A DNA stretch of 64,000 nucleotides, from positions 248,001-312,000 of the forward strand of contig JAUICH010000002.1 in NCBI GenBank assembly GCA_030427505.1, in the 5' to 3' direction. The notes under the pieces are model-generated. The model saw nothing but the letters and a program-made list of their open reading frames with translations, made no database searches and was not told the origin of the DNA. Positions 1 through 8,384 of this stretch are shown here, in pieces. The position numbers and the translations under genes are program-made. Numbering within the stretch: position 1 is the first letter of the stretch; each line of letters opens with the position of its first letter. Origin of the DNA: Verrucomicrobiia bacterium (GTDB taxonomy: Bacteria; Verrucomicrobiota; Verrucomicrobiia; Verrucomicrobiales; DEV007).

Positions 1-292
1 CCAGGCGCTCCATCATGGGCTTGTCGTTTTCCACCTGCCGGCTTTTCCAGCCGCCGCCGTGAATGTCCAGGATGCAGGGGCGAGGACCGCCCGCGTCCGG
101 CATGTAAACGAACAGTTCCACGGTGTGCTCGGGATGCTCGGCCACGGTGAAGGTCTGGAGTGTGAATCCCTCAGGCGTGGAGGGTTTCACGTGCACCATC
201 TTCGGCGGTTCCGCGTGTGCCTGGAAGGTGGCGACACAGAGAAGGGAGGCGAGAAGGAGCCCGTGGAGAATTGAGACGCGGGAGGAGTTCAT
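1..292 (-). CDS. Exported alpha/beta hydrolase (esterase/lipase-like), C-terminus off the window
   Basis: The frame reads from ATG at 292 leftwards to base 1 without a stop, giving 97 residues. The N-terminus is a clear Sec signal peptide: positively charged start, hydrophobic core rich in Leu/Ala/Val, and a likely cleavage after AHA. The mature part reaches the motif LDIHGGGW near residue 83, the oxyanion-hole HGGG(W) of the hormone-sensitive-lipase/BD-FAE type of esterases. The nucleophile elbow and the Asp-His pair would lie beyond the window edge, so activity cannot be judged. It lies next to a decayed sialidase and two further secreted esterase-like genes, which suggests a role in removing acyl groups from glycans (inference). 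A small frame upstream overlaps its start by 4 nt. Confidence 0.8.
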   Translation of the reverse strand, partial: MNSSRVSILHGLLLASLLCVATFQAHAEPPKMVHVKPSTPEGFTLQTFTVAEHPEHTVELFVYMPDAGGPRPCILDIHGGGWKSRQVENDKPMMERL

Positions 293-480
293 GGGGTACG
301 CAGTGGGGTAGGGGTTTGGTGGAAAACTTGACGTGCAGCGTAAAGGCCTGGGCTGCGTGGTTCAATCTGGCGACGTCCGGTGGAACTCCCGCGCATTGCG
401 TATACTTCCGCCGCGCGGACGCCGGGGACCGGTAGCAGGCCCGCCAGGAACGCGCCGAGGAGAGGGTATCGGACTTTCAT
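289..480 (-). pseudogene. Short frame with signal peptide, possible remnant of a secreted protein gene
   Basis: ATG at 480 opens a 63-residue frame. Its first 23 residues look like a good signal peptide (MKVRYP, then a hydrophobic stretch ending VRA-AE). The rest (RGSSTGRRQIEPRSPG) is arginine- and proline-rich and resembles no family I know. The stop overlaps the ATG of the esterase at 292 in an ATGA arrangement. It may be the surviving 5' end of a decayed secreted-protein gene or a small leader frame. The remainder of the 293-625 gap holds nothing else I can recognise. Confidence 0.3.
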
Positions 481-625
481 CGAGCCGGGGTTTGCGGGGA
501 GATCCGCCTCAATGGTTCCGCAAGCCATCCCACTGGTCAACACAGGGAACCAAGGAGTCGCGTTCGCCTGATGGCTCCGTATGGCTAAAGTAGAAGGGCC
601 GTTTCAACTTCCACGCTGTCCGCCC

Positions 626-1365
626 ATGCCCCCATTGGTCCGCAATAGAGCTGTCATTCTCCTCTGGCTATGGGCCTTGGGAAGTGGGCAATCCGCCCTG
701 GCCGCAGGCTTCGAAGAAGCGCCCTTCTTTGAAACCACCACGGTCTTTCCCACCGCGCCCGGCAACAAACCCAACCACCGCATTCCAGCCCTGATCCAAA
801 TGCCCGGCGGGGACCTGTTGGCCTTTGCCGAAAAACGGAACGACGGCATTGGCGACGTGGGAAATCACGATCTTGTCCTGAAACGCAGCGCCGACCTTGG
901 CCAAACCTGGAGTGACGAACAGCTCATTTTCGATGACGGTCCGAACACCTGTACCGACACGACGTTGTGCTTCGATCGCCAGCGGAACCGTCTCTTTCTG
1001 TTCTTCCTGAGAGACAAAAAGGAGTTCGGCTATCTGCGCAGTGATGACGAGGGGCGGACTTCTCCAATCCCGCGTTCTCCTTCCGGCAGGAGGAACACCC
1101 CTGCGGCCGCTACAACCTGACGGCACGCCTCAGCTATGACGAAGGCGAGACCTGGACTGCCGGAAAGACCGTCTACCCACATACCTCATCCTACAGCGAC
1201 CTCGCCGTGCTGCCGGATGGCACGATTGGCATCATCTACGAATGTGGACCGAAAGGCAGTGTTCACTATTGGGACGAGGTGCGGTTTGCCCGCTTCAATC
1301 TGGAATGGTTGACCGGCGGAAATGATACTCTCTTCGGGAATGAGAAAGAGAAGAGCGTTCCGTAA
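626..1365 (+). pseudogene. Exo-sialidase (BNR/Asp-box), frameshifted and internally shortened
   Basis: ATG at 626 gives a signal peptide, then the sialidase FRIP-type motif (HRIPAL, with the first triad Arg) and a first Asp box (SADLGQTW). The frame breaks inside the second Asp box: SDDEGRT at about 1040-1060 loses its Trp, and the reading continues in another frame to a stop at 1120. Translation in frame 1 from 1057 gives FSNPAF, RYNLTA, a third Asp box (SYDEGETW) and the C-terminal family motif YSDLAVLPDGTIGIIYE, ending at 1363-1365. The two pieces together give only about 245 residues against roughly 350-450 for bacterial sialidases. A central segment that should carry part of the active site is therefore missing, so this is a deletion as well as a frameshift. 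An assembly error is possible but would not explain the missing length. Confidence 0.8.
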
Positions 1366-1425
1366 AGACGCGCCCGATTCAGACGGCGCTTTACTTCACC
1401 GCGCCACCGCCGTAGCCATCTGGCC

Positions 1426-2781
1426 ATGAAAATCTCCCTATTTGAATCCGTGCCAGGATTCGGAACCCGAGCCCTGGCTGTGACCGGCGCCTTTTTTCTT
1501 CTTTCTCTCGCCTCTGTTTTTGCGGCGGGAGACCCGGAGGCAAAGGAAGCGCCCCCACAGCGCGAGGCAGTGGAGTGCCACGTTCGCGGCGGCTTGCCAA
1601 ACGTTCTGGCCAAGCTTCGCGCCGGCGGAGAGGAGAAGATTCGAATCGCCTACTTTGGCGGCAGCATTACGGCGGCTCAGGGCTGGCGGGTGAAGTCGTT
1701 CAAGTGGCTTCAGGAGCAGTATCCCCAGGCGCAGTTGGAAGAGATTAATGCCGCCATTGGAGGTACCGGTTCGGATCTGGGCGTCTTTCGCCAGGAGCAG
1801 GACGTGCTGAGCCACGATCCCGATCTCGTGTTTGTAGAGTTTGCCGTAAACGACGGCGGAGCGCCACGCGAACGCATTCACCAAGCCATGGAAGGCATCG
1901 TCCGGCAGATCTGGAAGCACAATCCGAATACCGACATCTGCTACGTTTACACCGTCAGCGAACCCTTCCTGGCCGACCTCCAAGCGGGCAAGCTTTCCAA
2001 GTCCGCCAGCGCCATGGAGGAACTCGCGGACTACTACCAGATTCCTTCCATTACCCTCGGCATGGAAGCCGCCCGGCTGGAAAAAGAAGGGAAGCTCATC
2101 TGGAAAGCCGAGATTCCGAAGGACGCCAAACCAGCCTTCGAAGATGTGCCGATGATCTTTTCCAAAGACGGTGTGCATCCGTTGCCGGAAACCGGCCATA
2201 TGCTCTATCAACAAGCGCTGGAGCGTTCTTTCGCGAAAATTGACGGAGTGGGCGAAGCGGGCCCTCATGTCCTGAAAGAACCCTTCCGCGCCGACAACTG
2301 GGAAGCGGCAAAGCTGGTGCCCTTGAGCCCCGCGCTCTTGAGCGGCAACTGGGAAAAGCTGGACCCGGAGACCGATAATATTGCGAAGCGCTTCGCCAAC
2401 CGCCTGCCCGAGTTGTGGAAGGCCTCTCACCCCGGCGATGCCATCCACTGCCGCGTGAAAGGTTCCATCGTCGCCGTGTATGATCTTCTTGGACCCGACT
2501 GTGGCCAAGTCACCGTCAAGGTGGACGACGAAGCGCCGAAGACCGTGCCCCGCTTTGATGGCCATTGCACCTATCACCGGCTGAACAAGCTTCACGTAGC
2601 CGCGGACCTTGATCCCACGCAGGTCCACGACGTGACGCTCGCGCTGTCTCCCGAAGCTCCGGATAAAGCGAAACTGCTTTTCGAACGCAATCTTCCTGAT
2701 CTGGAAGCGCACCCGGAGCGTTACGCGGAAACCAATTGGTACGCCGGCGCCCTGATGGTGCTGGGGGATGTGGTGGAATGA
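1426..2781 (+). CDS. Secreted SGNH/GDSL-type hydrolase (probable carbohydrate esterase)
   Basis: The 451-residue protein has a signal peptide (residues 1-34, cleavage after VFA). The SGNH blocks are all present in order: block I GGSIT with Ser80, block II GGTGS near 112-116, block III VND with Asn142, and block V DGVHP with Asp248 and His251. The remaining 180 residues look like a beta-rich accessory domain with no motif I recognise. The fold normally hydrolyses acetyl or acyl esters on polysaccharides or small glycosides. The position beside a sialidase relic and other secreted esterases suggests O-acetyl removal from glycans (inference). No Shine-Dalgarno is seen before the ATG. Confidence 0.85.
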   Translation: MKISLFESVPGFGTRALAVTGAFFLLSLASVFAAGDPEAKEAPPQREAVECHVRGGLPNVLAKLRAGGEEKIRIAYFGGSITAAQGWRVKSFKWLQEQYPQAQLEEINAAIGGTGSDLGVFRQEQDVLSHDPDLVFVEFAVNDGGAPRERIHQAMEGIVRQIWKHNPNTDICYVYTVSEPFLADLQAGKLSKSASAMEELADYYQIPSITLGMEAARLEKEGKLIWKAEIPKDAKPAFEDVPMIFSKDGVHPLPETGHMLYQQALERSFAKIDGVGEAGPHVLKEPFRADNWEAAKLVPLSPALLSGNWEKLDPETDNIAKRFANRLPELWKASHPGDAIHCRVKGSIVAVYDLLGPDCGQVTVKVDDEAPKTVPRFDGHCTYHRLNKLHVAADLDPTQVHDVTLALSPEAPDKAKLLFERNLPDLEAHPERYAETNWYAGALMVLGDVVE

Positions 2782-2812
2782 GCCATCCATCGTAAATCGA
2801 CCGTTTCGGAAA

Positions 2813-2832
2813 GGTGGTCCTCGACCTCCGGG
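2813..2832. repeat. Dispersed 20-bp motif, copy 1 of 2
   Basis: GGTGGTCCTCGACCTCCGGG lies in the intergenic region after the SGNH hydrolase gene. A copy with one mismatch lies at 52578-52597, also intergenic. Both are followed by GAGCCGGGA (2845-2853 and 52626-52634), so the pair looks like degenerate copies of one longer element. Confidence 0.55.
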
Positions 2833-3013
2833 CGAGGAACTTTGGAGCCGGGAGAACGAACCAAATCGGTGCGAAGTTGACTGATTCGGCGACCGAAAAA
2901 AGGTATTCCCCAACAATGCCCGGGCGTACCCTAAACAGCCATTCGCGAACGCGCTCGGAGCTCGCGTCCCACCTTCTGGCCTGTTAGGCGAAGTCAGGCT
3001 ATAGTCGCCCTCC

Positions 3014-3943
3014 ATGAAACCCCACTTCGCCTCCCTCCGGACCGCCGGGCTTGCGGCTCTGGTTGCTCTTGCAAATCTCTTTACCCCTCACTTCTTTTCG
3101 GCCGCCTTTGCGGCGGACCCCATTCCCCACCCGGACGAAATCCTCCTCTGGCCTGAAGGCGCGCCAGGGTCGGAGAGCCGGGTTTCCGAACCGGAGACGG
3201 CGGACGAGAAGAACCCTAACAACATTCACAACGTCCATCGGCCCACCCTCACGCCCTATCTACCGGAGTCCGAAGCCGGGGCCGCGCCGAAGACCGCCGT
3301 CATCATCGCGCCCGGGGGCGGGCACCGCGTGCTATGCCTGGGGCATGAAGGCTACGCCCTTGGCGAGTGGTTGCGCGGCCACGGCATCGCCGCCTTTGTC
3401 CTGAAATATCGCCTCTGCAATGAAGAGGGCAGCACTTACACCCTGGAAGACCACGCCATGGCCGATGCCCGCCGCGCCATCCGCCTGGTGCGCAGCCGCG
3501 CGGAAGAGTGGGGGATCGATCCCGCCCGCGTCGGCATCATCGGCTTTTCCGCTGGCGGCGAGCTGGCCGCCTTCTCCTCCATGCAGTCCGATCCCGGTAA
3601 TGCAGATGCCGCCGATCCCATCGAACGCCAGGGCAGCCGCCCCGATTTCCAGGGCCTCATCTACCCCGGCAAGTCCGGCATGATGGACGTCCATGAAGGC
3701 ATGCCGCCCGTCTTCATCGCCTGCGGCTACCACGACCGCCCGGACATCTCCAAGGGCATGGCCGAACTCTACCTAAAATACAAGGAAATCGGCATTCCCG
3801 CCGAGCTTCACATCTTCGCCAAAGCCGGTCACGGCTTCGGCTATCGCGGCGCCGAAAACGAAAACGACTCCGCCGCCAACCGCTGGCCCTACCGGTTCCT
3901 GGAATGGCTGGAAGACAGCGGGCTGAAAGAGAAAGGCGAATAG
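3014..3943 (+). CDS. Secreted alpha/beta hydrolase (esterase, prolyl-oligopeptidase/BD-FAE-like)
   Basis: 309 residues with a signal peptide (about 1-34, ending AFA-AD). The catalytic parts are complete. An oxyanion-hole segment APGGGH lies at 99-104 and the nucleophile elbow GFSAGGE contains Ser179. A probable acid Asp241 is in CGYHDRPD and the catalytic His273 is in AGHGFG. The early WPEGAPGS motif is common in this family, whose members are often annotated as acetyl xylan esterases or xylanase-associated esterases. Substrate is unknown from sequence. With the SGNH gene upstream (230 nt away) and the partial esterase at the window start, it probably belongs to an extracellular deacylation set. 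Confidence 0.85.
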   Translation: MKPHFASLRTAGLAALVALANLFTPHFFSAAFAADPIPHPDEILLWPEGAPGSESRVSEPETADEKNPNNIHNVHRPTLTPYLPESEAGAAPKTAVIIAPGGGHRVLCLGHEGYALGEWLRGHGIAAFVLKYRLCNEEGSTYTLEDHAMADARRAIRLVRSRAEEWGIDPARVGIIGFSAGGELAAFSSMQSDPGNADAADPIERQGSRPDFQGLIYPGKSGMMDVHEGMPPVFIACGYHDRPDISKGMAELYLKYKEIGIPAELHIFAKAGHGFGYRGAENENDSAANRWPYRFLEWLEDSGLKEKGE

Positions 3944-3970
3944 ACTGGGCAGGCGAGGTGGACGGCTGAT

Positions 3971-5242
3971 TTACTGCACCGAAGCCTCGAACGTCTCCGC
4001 TTCGCCGCAAAGTAAGGCATGGGCTTCGCCCACCAGGAAGAGGGAGCCGGTCACGAGCACGGCGGCTCGTTCACTGCGCCCGTGCTGCTTCGCCAGTTCG
4101 ATGCCTGATTCTACCGTGGCGGCGACTTCTGCGGGTTTATCAGTTAGCCCGTTCCAGACTTGCAGGATGGCGTCCGTGTCCACGGTTCGTTCGGACTTTA
4201 CCGGGGTGAAGACGGCTCTTGCGCAGATCGGTTCCAGGAGTTTCAAAAGGCTGGCAAAGGCTTTGTCCTTCAGTGCGCCAAATACGAGCACCGCCTGGGC
4301 GTCTTCGCCGAACCGTTCCCGCCAGGTGTCCACGGTGGTCTCAATGCCGCCGGGATTGTGCGCTCCGTCGAGGATCACACGGGGTTCGCCGGCTTCACCT
4401 CCTTCGATGACTTGAAACCGCCCCGGCCAAACCACGTTCTTTAGCCCGGCTTCCACGGTTTCGTTCTTCAGATTCAGTCCCGAAACTTCCAGGGCCGCGA
4501 CGGCCAGGGCGGCGTTCTTGAGTTGGTGCCGTCCCGCCAGCCCGACTTCGCAGGCGACGGCGGCTTCCGGCTCCAGGAAGCGGACGGCTCCATCACCGCC
4601 CGCGCCGATCCGGGCGGCTTCTTTCGCGAAGACTTCCGCCGCCGCGGGCTCCTGAGCCGCGCTCACGACCGGCACGCCGGGTTTCATGATGCCGGCCTTT
4701 TCAAAGGCGATTTCCCCTAAGGTTTCACCTAACCATTTTTGATGATCCAGGGACACGGGCGTGAGCACCGTCACCGTGCTGGCGACGGCGTTGGTGGCGT
4801 CCAGCCGGCCGCCCATGCCGGTTTCCAGGACCAGCACTTCCGCCCCTTCGCGGACGAAATGCTCCAGCGCCAGCACCAGGGTGATTTCGAAAAACGTGGG
4901 GTGATTTTCCCAGCCCCGGACCTGGTCGTGGATCTTTGTTAGCACCTCCGCCACACGGTCTTCGGGAATCATCATACCGTTCACCCGCATCCGTTCCCGG
5001 TAGCAGGCCAGGTGGGGGGAGGTGAACAGGCCGGACTTCAGTCCCGCCTCCCGGCATACGGCGTCCAGCATCGCGCAGACCGAGCCTTTTCCGTTGGTAC
5101 CCGCGGCGTGGAAGATGGTCTTTCCTTTGAGCCGGGCTTCCAGGTCGAACTCCGCCATGAGGCGCCGGGTATTGTCCAGACCCAGCTTGATGCCAAACCA
5201 TTGCGTGGCGTAGAGCCAGCGCAGGGCTTCCTCGTAGCTCAT
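3971..5242 (-). CDS. folC: Folylpolyglutamate synthase / dihydrofolate synthase
   Basis: 423 residues from ATG at 5242. The frame is open further upstream, but only from this Met does the sequence match the family. It begins MSYEEALRWLY and continues with the P-loop region AAGTNGKGSV that binds ATP. DHQKWLG and the C-terminal-domain motif ILDGAHNPGG are also seen, both diagnostic for the Mur-ligase-like FolC family. The enzyme adds glutamates to folates in the cytosol. It is the last gene of a minus-strand set CPBP protease-comF-accD-folC, 65 nt after accD. The accD-folC order recurs in many bacteria. No Shine-Dalgarno is visible. Confidence 0.93.
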   Translation of the reverse strand: MSYEEALRWLYATQWFGIKLGLDNTRRLMAEFDLEARLKGKTIFHAAGTNGKGSVCAMLDAVCREAGLKSGLFTSPHLACYRERMRVNGMMIPEDRVAEVLTKIHDQVRGWENHPTFFEITLVLALEHFVREGAEVLVLETGMGGRLDATNAVASTVTVLTPVSLDHQKWLGETLGEIAFEKAGIMKPGVPVVSAAQEPAAAEVFAKEAARIGAGGDGAVRFLEPEAAVACEVGLAGRHQLKNAALAVAALEVSGLNLKNETVEAGLKNVVWPGRFQVIEGGEAGEPRVILDGAHNPGGIETTVDTWRERFGEDAQAVLVFGALKDKAFASLLKLLEPICARAVFTPVKSERTVDTDAILQVWNGLTDKPAEVAATVESGIELAKQHGRSERAAVLVTGSLFLVGEAHALLCGEAETFEASVQ

Positions 5243-5307
5243 GGCGCGTGCCTGTGGGAAAGCGGACCCGCCTCGCGGGCGCTTTCGGTTGAGATGGAAT
5301 CTACTGG

Positions 5308-6150
5308 CTAGGCCGCCGCCCGCGGCATCATGTAGCCGAGTAGGCTCGTCAGGCATTCCCGCATTTCGGAACGCGGAACGATCCGGTCCACCAGCCCATG
5401 TTTCATCATGAACTCCGCGGTCTGGAAGCCGGGGGGCAGGTTCTGGTGAGTGGTTTCCTTCACCACGCGCGGTCCGGCAAAGCCGATCATGCACTTGGGC
5501 TCGGCGATGATGATGTCTCCCAACGTGGCAAAGCTGGCCGTCACCCCGCCAGTGGTGGGATGGGTCAGCACGGAAATGTAGGGCAGCTTCGCTTCCGCGT
5601 GCCGGGCCAGGGCGCCGCTGGTCTTGGCCATCTGCATGAGGGACAGGATGCCCTCGTGCATCCGCGCGCCGCCGGAGGCGCAGAAGAGGATGACCGCCGA
5701 GTTCTCCGCCGTGGCGGCTTCCACCGCTCGGGTCACTTTCTCGCCCACCACGGAGCCCATGCTGGCGCCGAGGAAACGGAAATCCATCACGCCGATGACT
5801 GCCGGTTCGCCTCCGATCTTGGACCGGCCCGTCACAATGGCGTCTTTCAGGCCGGTGCGCTTCTGGTAGTTTTTGATCTTATCCTCGTAGGATTTGAACT
5901 TCAGGGTGTTCACCGTTTCCAGGTTGGCGTCCATTTCCTCGAAGCTGCCTTGATCCACGATCATCTGGATGCGCTCGTCCGAGTTCAGCGTGAAATGGTG
6001 TTCGCACTTCGGGCAGACGCGGTAACGCTGTTGCAGGTCCAGTTCATGGATCATGGCGCCGCAGGACGGGCATTTCTGCCAGAGGCCTTCGGGCATGTCC
6101 TGCTTCTTTTTGCCAAAGGCACTGATCGAACGCTTCTTGAAAATCGGCAT
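5308..6150 (-). CDS. accD: Acetyl-CoA carboxylase carboxyltransferase subunit beta
   Basis: 280 residues, the usual length. The N-terminal zinc ribbon is complete with Cys27, Cys30, Cys46 and Cys49 (CPSC, CPKC). The crotonase-like core follows, with GEPAVIGVMDFRF, SGGARMHEG and the conserved GGVTASFA loop. With AccA it transfers CO2 from biotin to acetyl-CoA in the first step of fatty-acid synthesis. It lies 45 nt after comF and 65 nt before folC on the same strand, so co-transcription is likely. The bases before the ATG are pyrimidine-rich with no Shine-Dalgarno. Confidence 0.95.
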   Translation of the reverse strand: MPIFKKRSISAFGKKKQDMPEGLWQKCPSCGAMIHELDLQQRYRVCPKCEHHFTLNSDERIQMIVDQGSFEEMDANLETVNTLKFKSYEDKIKNYQKRTGLKDAIVTGRSKIGGEPAVIGVMDFRFLGASMGSVVGEKVTRAVEAATAENSAVILFCASGGARMHEGILSLMQMAKTSGALARHAEAKLPYISVLTHPTTGGVTASFATLGDIIIAEPKCMIGFAGPRVVKETTHQNLPPGFQTAEFMMKHGLVDRIVPRSEMRECLTSLLGYMMPRAAA

Positions 6151-6195
6151 CGAGAAAAAGAGGTAAGGGAAAGTTCCCGGGACTAAAGGATTATT

Positions 6196-6972
6196 TTACC
6201 CTCTCGCAACCGTGATCACAACCACCTTTGCGGCCCGGCCTTCGTTTCGCAGGACCTTGGCGCATTCCGAGGTTGTGGCCCCGGTGGTCAGCACGTCGTC
6301 CACGAGCAGCACGTTCGCGCCGTCCAGTTTTCGTCGCGCCGCGCGGTCGCGGCGCAGGCCGAAAGCCCCTTTCAGGTTCTTCAACCGCTCGTCGCGGTGC
6401 AGGGTGGCCTGCCGGTCCGTGTGGCGGGTCCGGCACAGGGCTTTCACCAGTGGAAAGCCGGTGGACCGCGCGAATACCCGGGCCAGTTCGTGTGCCTGAT
6501 TGTAGTGCCGCTCCCGTTCCCGGCGGGGATGCAGGGGCACCGCCGTCACCAGCCAGGAAGCAGCGGGGTCGATCCGTTCGTCCTCCAGCGCTGCCTCCAT
6601 CATCCGGGCCAGCGGCCGGCAGAGGTGAAATTGCTTTTCGTATTTGAACTGGTGGATCAGATCCCGCGCCAGGCCTTTCGCCTCGTAACCCGCCACGGCA
6701 AAGTCAAAGGCCAGCTTCCGGCCCGCGCAGTTGGAGCATTGGAAAGGCCCGTCGATGTCCGCCGAATACCCCTCGCCACACACCGCGCAATAGGGTGGCT
6801 GGATACGTTTGAGCTGCGATTCGCACGCTTTACAGACCGGCTGGTTGGTCTGGAAAAAATCGAATCGATCTTCACAACCCGCACACAGCGGAGGATATAC
6901 GAGGTTTAAGGCCGCCCGGGCCGTGTCCCGCCACCATGCCGCACTGGCCAGGCTGGCAGCCACGGGTTTCAT
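6196..6972 (-). CDS. comF: ComF family phosphoribosyltransferase-like protein
   Basis: 258 residues from ATG at 6972, which overlaps the stop of the upstream CPBP gene in an ATGA arrangement, so translational coupling is likely. The N-terminus has the ComF double zinc-binding region with CAGC, CKAC, CAVC and CSNC pairs. The C-terminus has the phosphoribosyltransferase PRPP loop VLLVDDVLTTGAT. FKYEKQFHL and the YNQAHELAR motif are also typical of ComF/GntX. The family takes part in DNA uptake in transformable bacteria, but the biochemical role is unsettled. No other competence gene is visible nearby. Confidence 0.9.
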   Translation of the reverse strand: MKPVAASLASAAWWRDTARAALNLVYPPLCAGCEDRFDFFQTNQPVCKACESQLKRIQPPYCAVCGEGYSADIDGPFQCSNCAGRKLAFDFAVAGYEAKGLARDLIHQFKYEKQFHLCRPLARMMEAALEDERIDPAASWLVTAVPLHPRRERERHYNQAHELARVFARSTGFPLVKALCRTRHTDRQATLHRDERLKNLKGAFGLRRDRAARRKLDGANVLLVDDVLTTGATTSECAKVLRNEGRAAKVVVITVARG

Positions 6973-7943
6973 GCGGCGGTGGCCGCCCGGTTCTCCCCTG
7001 AATCCCGGAAAACCGCCCTTGGATTCTGCCGTTGCAAGTAGTACCACACAATGCCTCCGGTCAGGGCGACCACGGCCAGGGAGACGACCCCGATCTTGAG
7101 GTCCTGCCCCGCCCAGGGAAGCATGTCTTCCAGTGGCATCGCCCGGCGCGTCAGCGGGCTGTAAAGCTTGATGCCAAAGACCCAGCCCGCGTGGAGGCCG
7201 ATGGGCATCCATAGAGAAGCTGTCTTCAGCCGCGCGTAGCCCAAGATCCAGCCGACCGAGAACAGAGTGGCGAACTCCGCCGCCAGAAAGGCCGGTTCGC
7301 GGAACTGGGAGAAGATTTGGCCCACGGCCCAGAACCCCGTGCTCCAGGTCACTGGTGGAATCTCAATGTCTCCCGGGGGTTTCAGGAAGTGAACCACGGC
7401 GAAGAACGCGCTCAGAAAGATGAGGGCGGGCAGGGGGCGGGCCGTCCTCAGGATCAGCGCCATCAGGGCGCCCCGGAACAGGATTTCTTCGATCAAGGCC
7501 ACGGCGAAACCCGTGCTCAGGGCCTGAAAAATCGCCTTTGCCAAAGCGGGCGCCTTGTCGTTCGGCCGGTAAAAGCCCATCTGCACCATCCCCCAGCCCA
7601 TCAGGAGGAGCAGGCCTCCCGCCAGCAGAAACCCCACGATCAGGTGCTGAAACCGGCGGGGGTTCCGCCGGAGCCGGAAAGCTTCCGGTCCCTTTCCGGG
7701 GCCGATCCATCTCAGCGCCGGGTAGATGAGGATGAGCGCGGTGATTTGCAGGGAGCGATTGAAGTACCGCGGGAAAGGCGCGCGTTCCAGTTCCCGGTGC
7801 AGGTAGTCCAGCCAGGTTCCCGCCATCCAGCCGTCTTCCACGATGCCTTTTCCCAAGTGATAGGCCCAGGGCGCCACCAGCGCCCCCACACAGATCACCA
7901 CGATGAAATAGGCGCAGATCTTGAAGATGTCGTTCTTCAGCAT
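6969..7943 (-). CDS. CPBP-family intramembrane metalloprotease
   Basis: 324 residues with about seven or eight hydrophobic segments. The CPBP/Abi (Rce1-like) motifs are in place. Motif 1 is IEEILFRG, with Glu152, Glu153 and Arg157. Motif 2 is FFAVVHF, with His185. A third hydrophobic block ending in GLHAGW carries another His. Related proteins are membrane glutamate-type proteases involved in prenyl-peptide cleavage, bacteriocin self-immunity or unknown processing. The substrate here is unknown. It is the first gene of the minus-strand run leading into comF-accD-folC. Confidence 0.85.
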   Translation of the reverse strand: MLKNDIFKICAYFIVVICVGALVAPWAYHLGKGIVEDGWMAGTWLDYLHRELERAPFPRYFNRSLQITALILIYPALRWIGPGKGPEAFRLRRNPRRFQHLIVGFLLAGGLLLLMGWGMVQMGFYRPNDKAPALAKAIFQALSTGFAVALIEEILFRGALMALILRTARPLPALIFLSAFFAVVHFLKPPGDIEIPPVTWSTGFWAVGQIFSQFREPAFLAAEFATLFSVGWILGYARLKTASLWMPIGLHAGWVFGIKLYSPLTRRAMPLEDMLPWAGQDLKIGVVSLAVVALTGGIVWYYLQRQNPRAVFRDSGENRAATAA

Positions 7944-8099
7944 GACAAGGGGAGAGCCGGGGCCGGAGAGAAAAACAGAAAGGAGGTGGAAGCGACTTTT
8001 CGCACAATCCCGCCGGGTTTCCAGCCCGGAAGCGAATTCGGCACAATGGCTGGAAGACGTGGGGGTGTTTTTGAGCTAAGTTAGTTACCAGCAGGCATC

Positions 8100-8357
8100 A
8101 TGGCGGATCATCAGTGGCGAGAACGAACCGAAGGGGGAGAACTGCGCTACGTCCGGGCCAGCCGGCACGCCAAGACTTGGCGGTTTCAGTCCCAGTTGAA
8201 GAATGAAGAGTTCTGGATCGAGCACAATCCGCCTCTGGTTCACGATCTGGAAGCCCTCCGGAAGATTCTCTGGAACAAGTACCAGCGCGGGCGGTTGCCC
8301 TATTCGCAGGTAGAAGAGATTGACGCCATGCTGGTCCAGCGGAATGGAGAAGGGTAG
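8100..8357 (+). CDS. Small hypothetical protein
   Basis: 85 residues, charged and without signal peptide or membrane segment. Aromatic-rich pieces (RHAKTWRFQSQ, EEFWIEHNPP) are followed by a helical C-terminal part (LEALRKILWNKYQRGRLPYSQVEEIDAML). I recognise no domain. It probably is a real gene because it fills the space before bioA neatly (27 nt gap, same strand), has coding-like codon use, and divides the region from the divergent CPBP operon. A function cannot be proposed. Confidence 0.6.
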   Translation: MADHQWRERTEGGELRYVRASRHAKTWRFQSQLKNEEFWIEHNPPLVHDLEALRKILWNKYQRGRLPYSQVEEIDAMLVQRNGEG

Positions 8358-8384
8358 ACCGCTTACTCTTATTTTGCTGCTACT

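Noticed and set aside
1438-3015. 525-codon minus-strand frame over the SGNH hydrolase gene
   Set aside because: Shadow of a motif-complete gene on the plus strand; no domain or start context.
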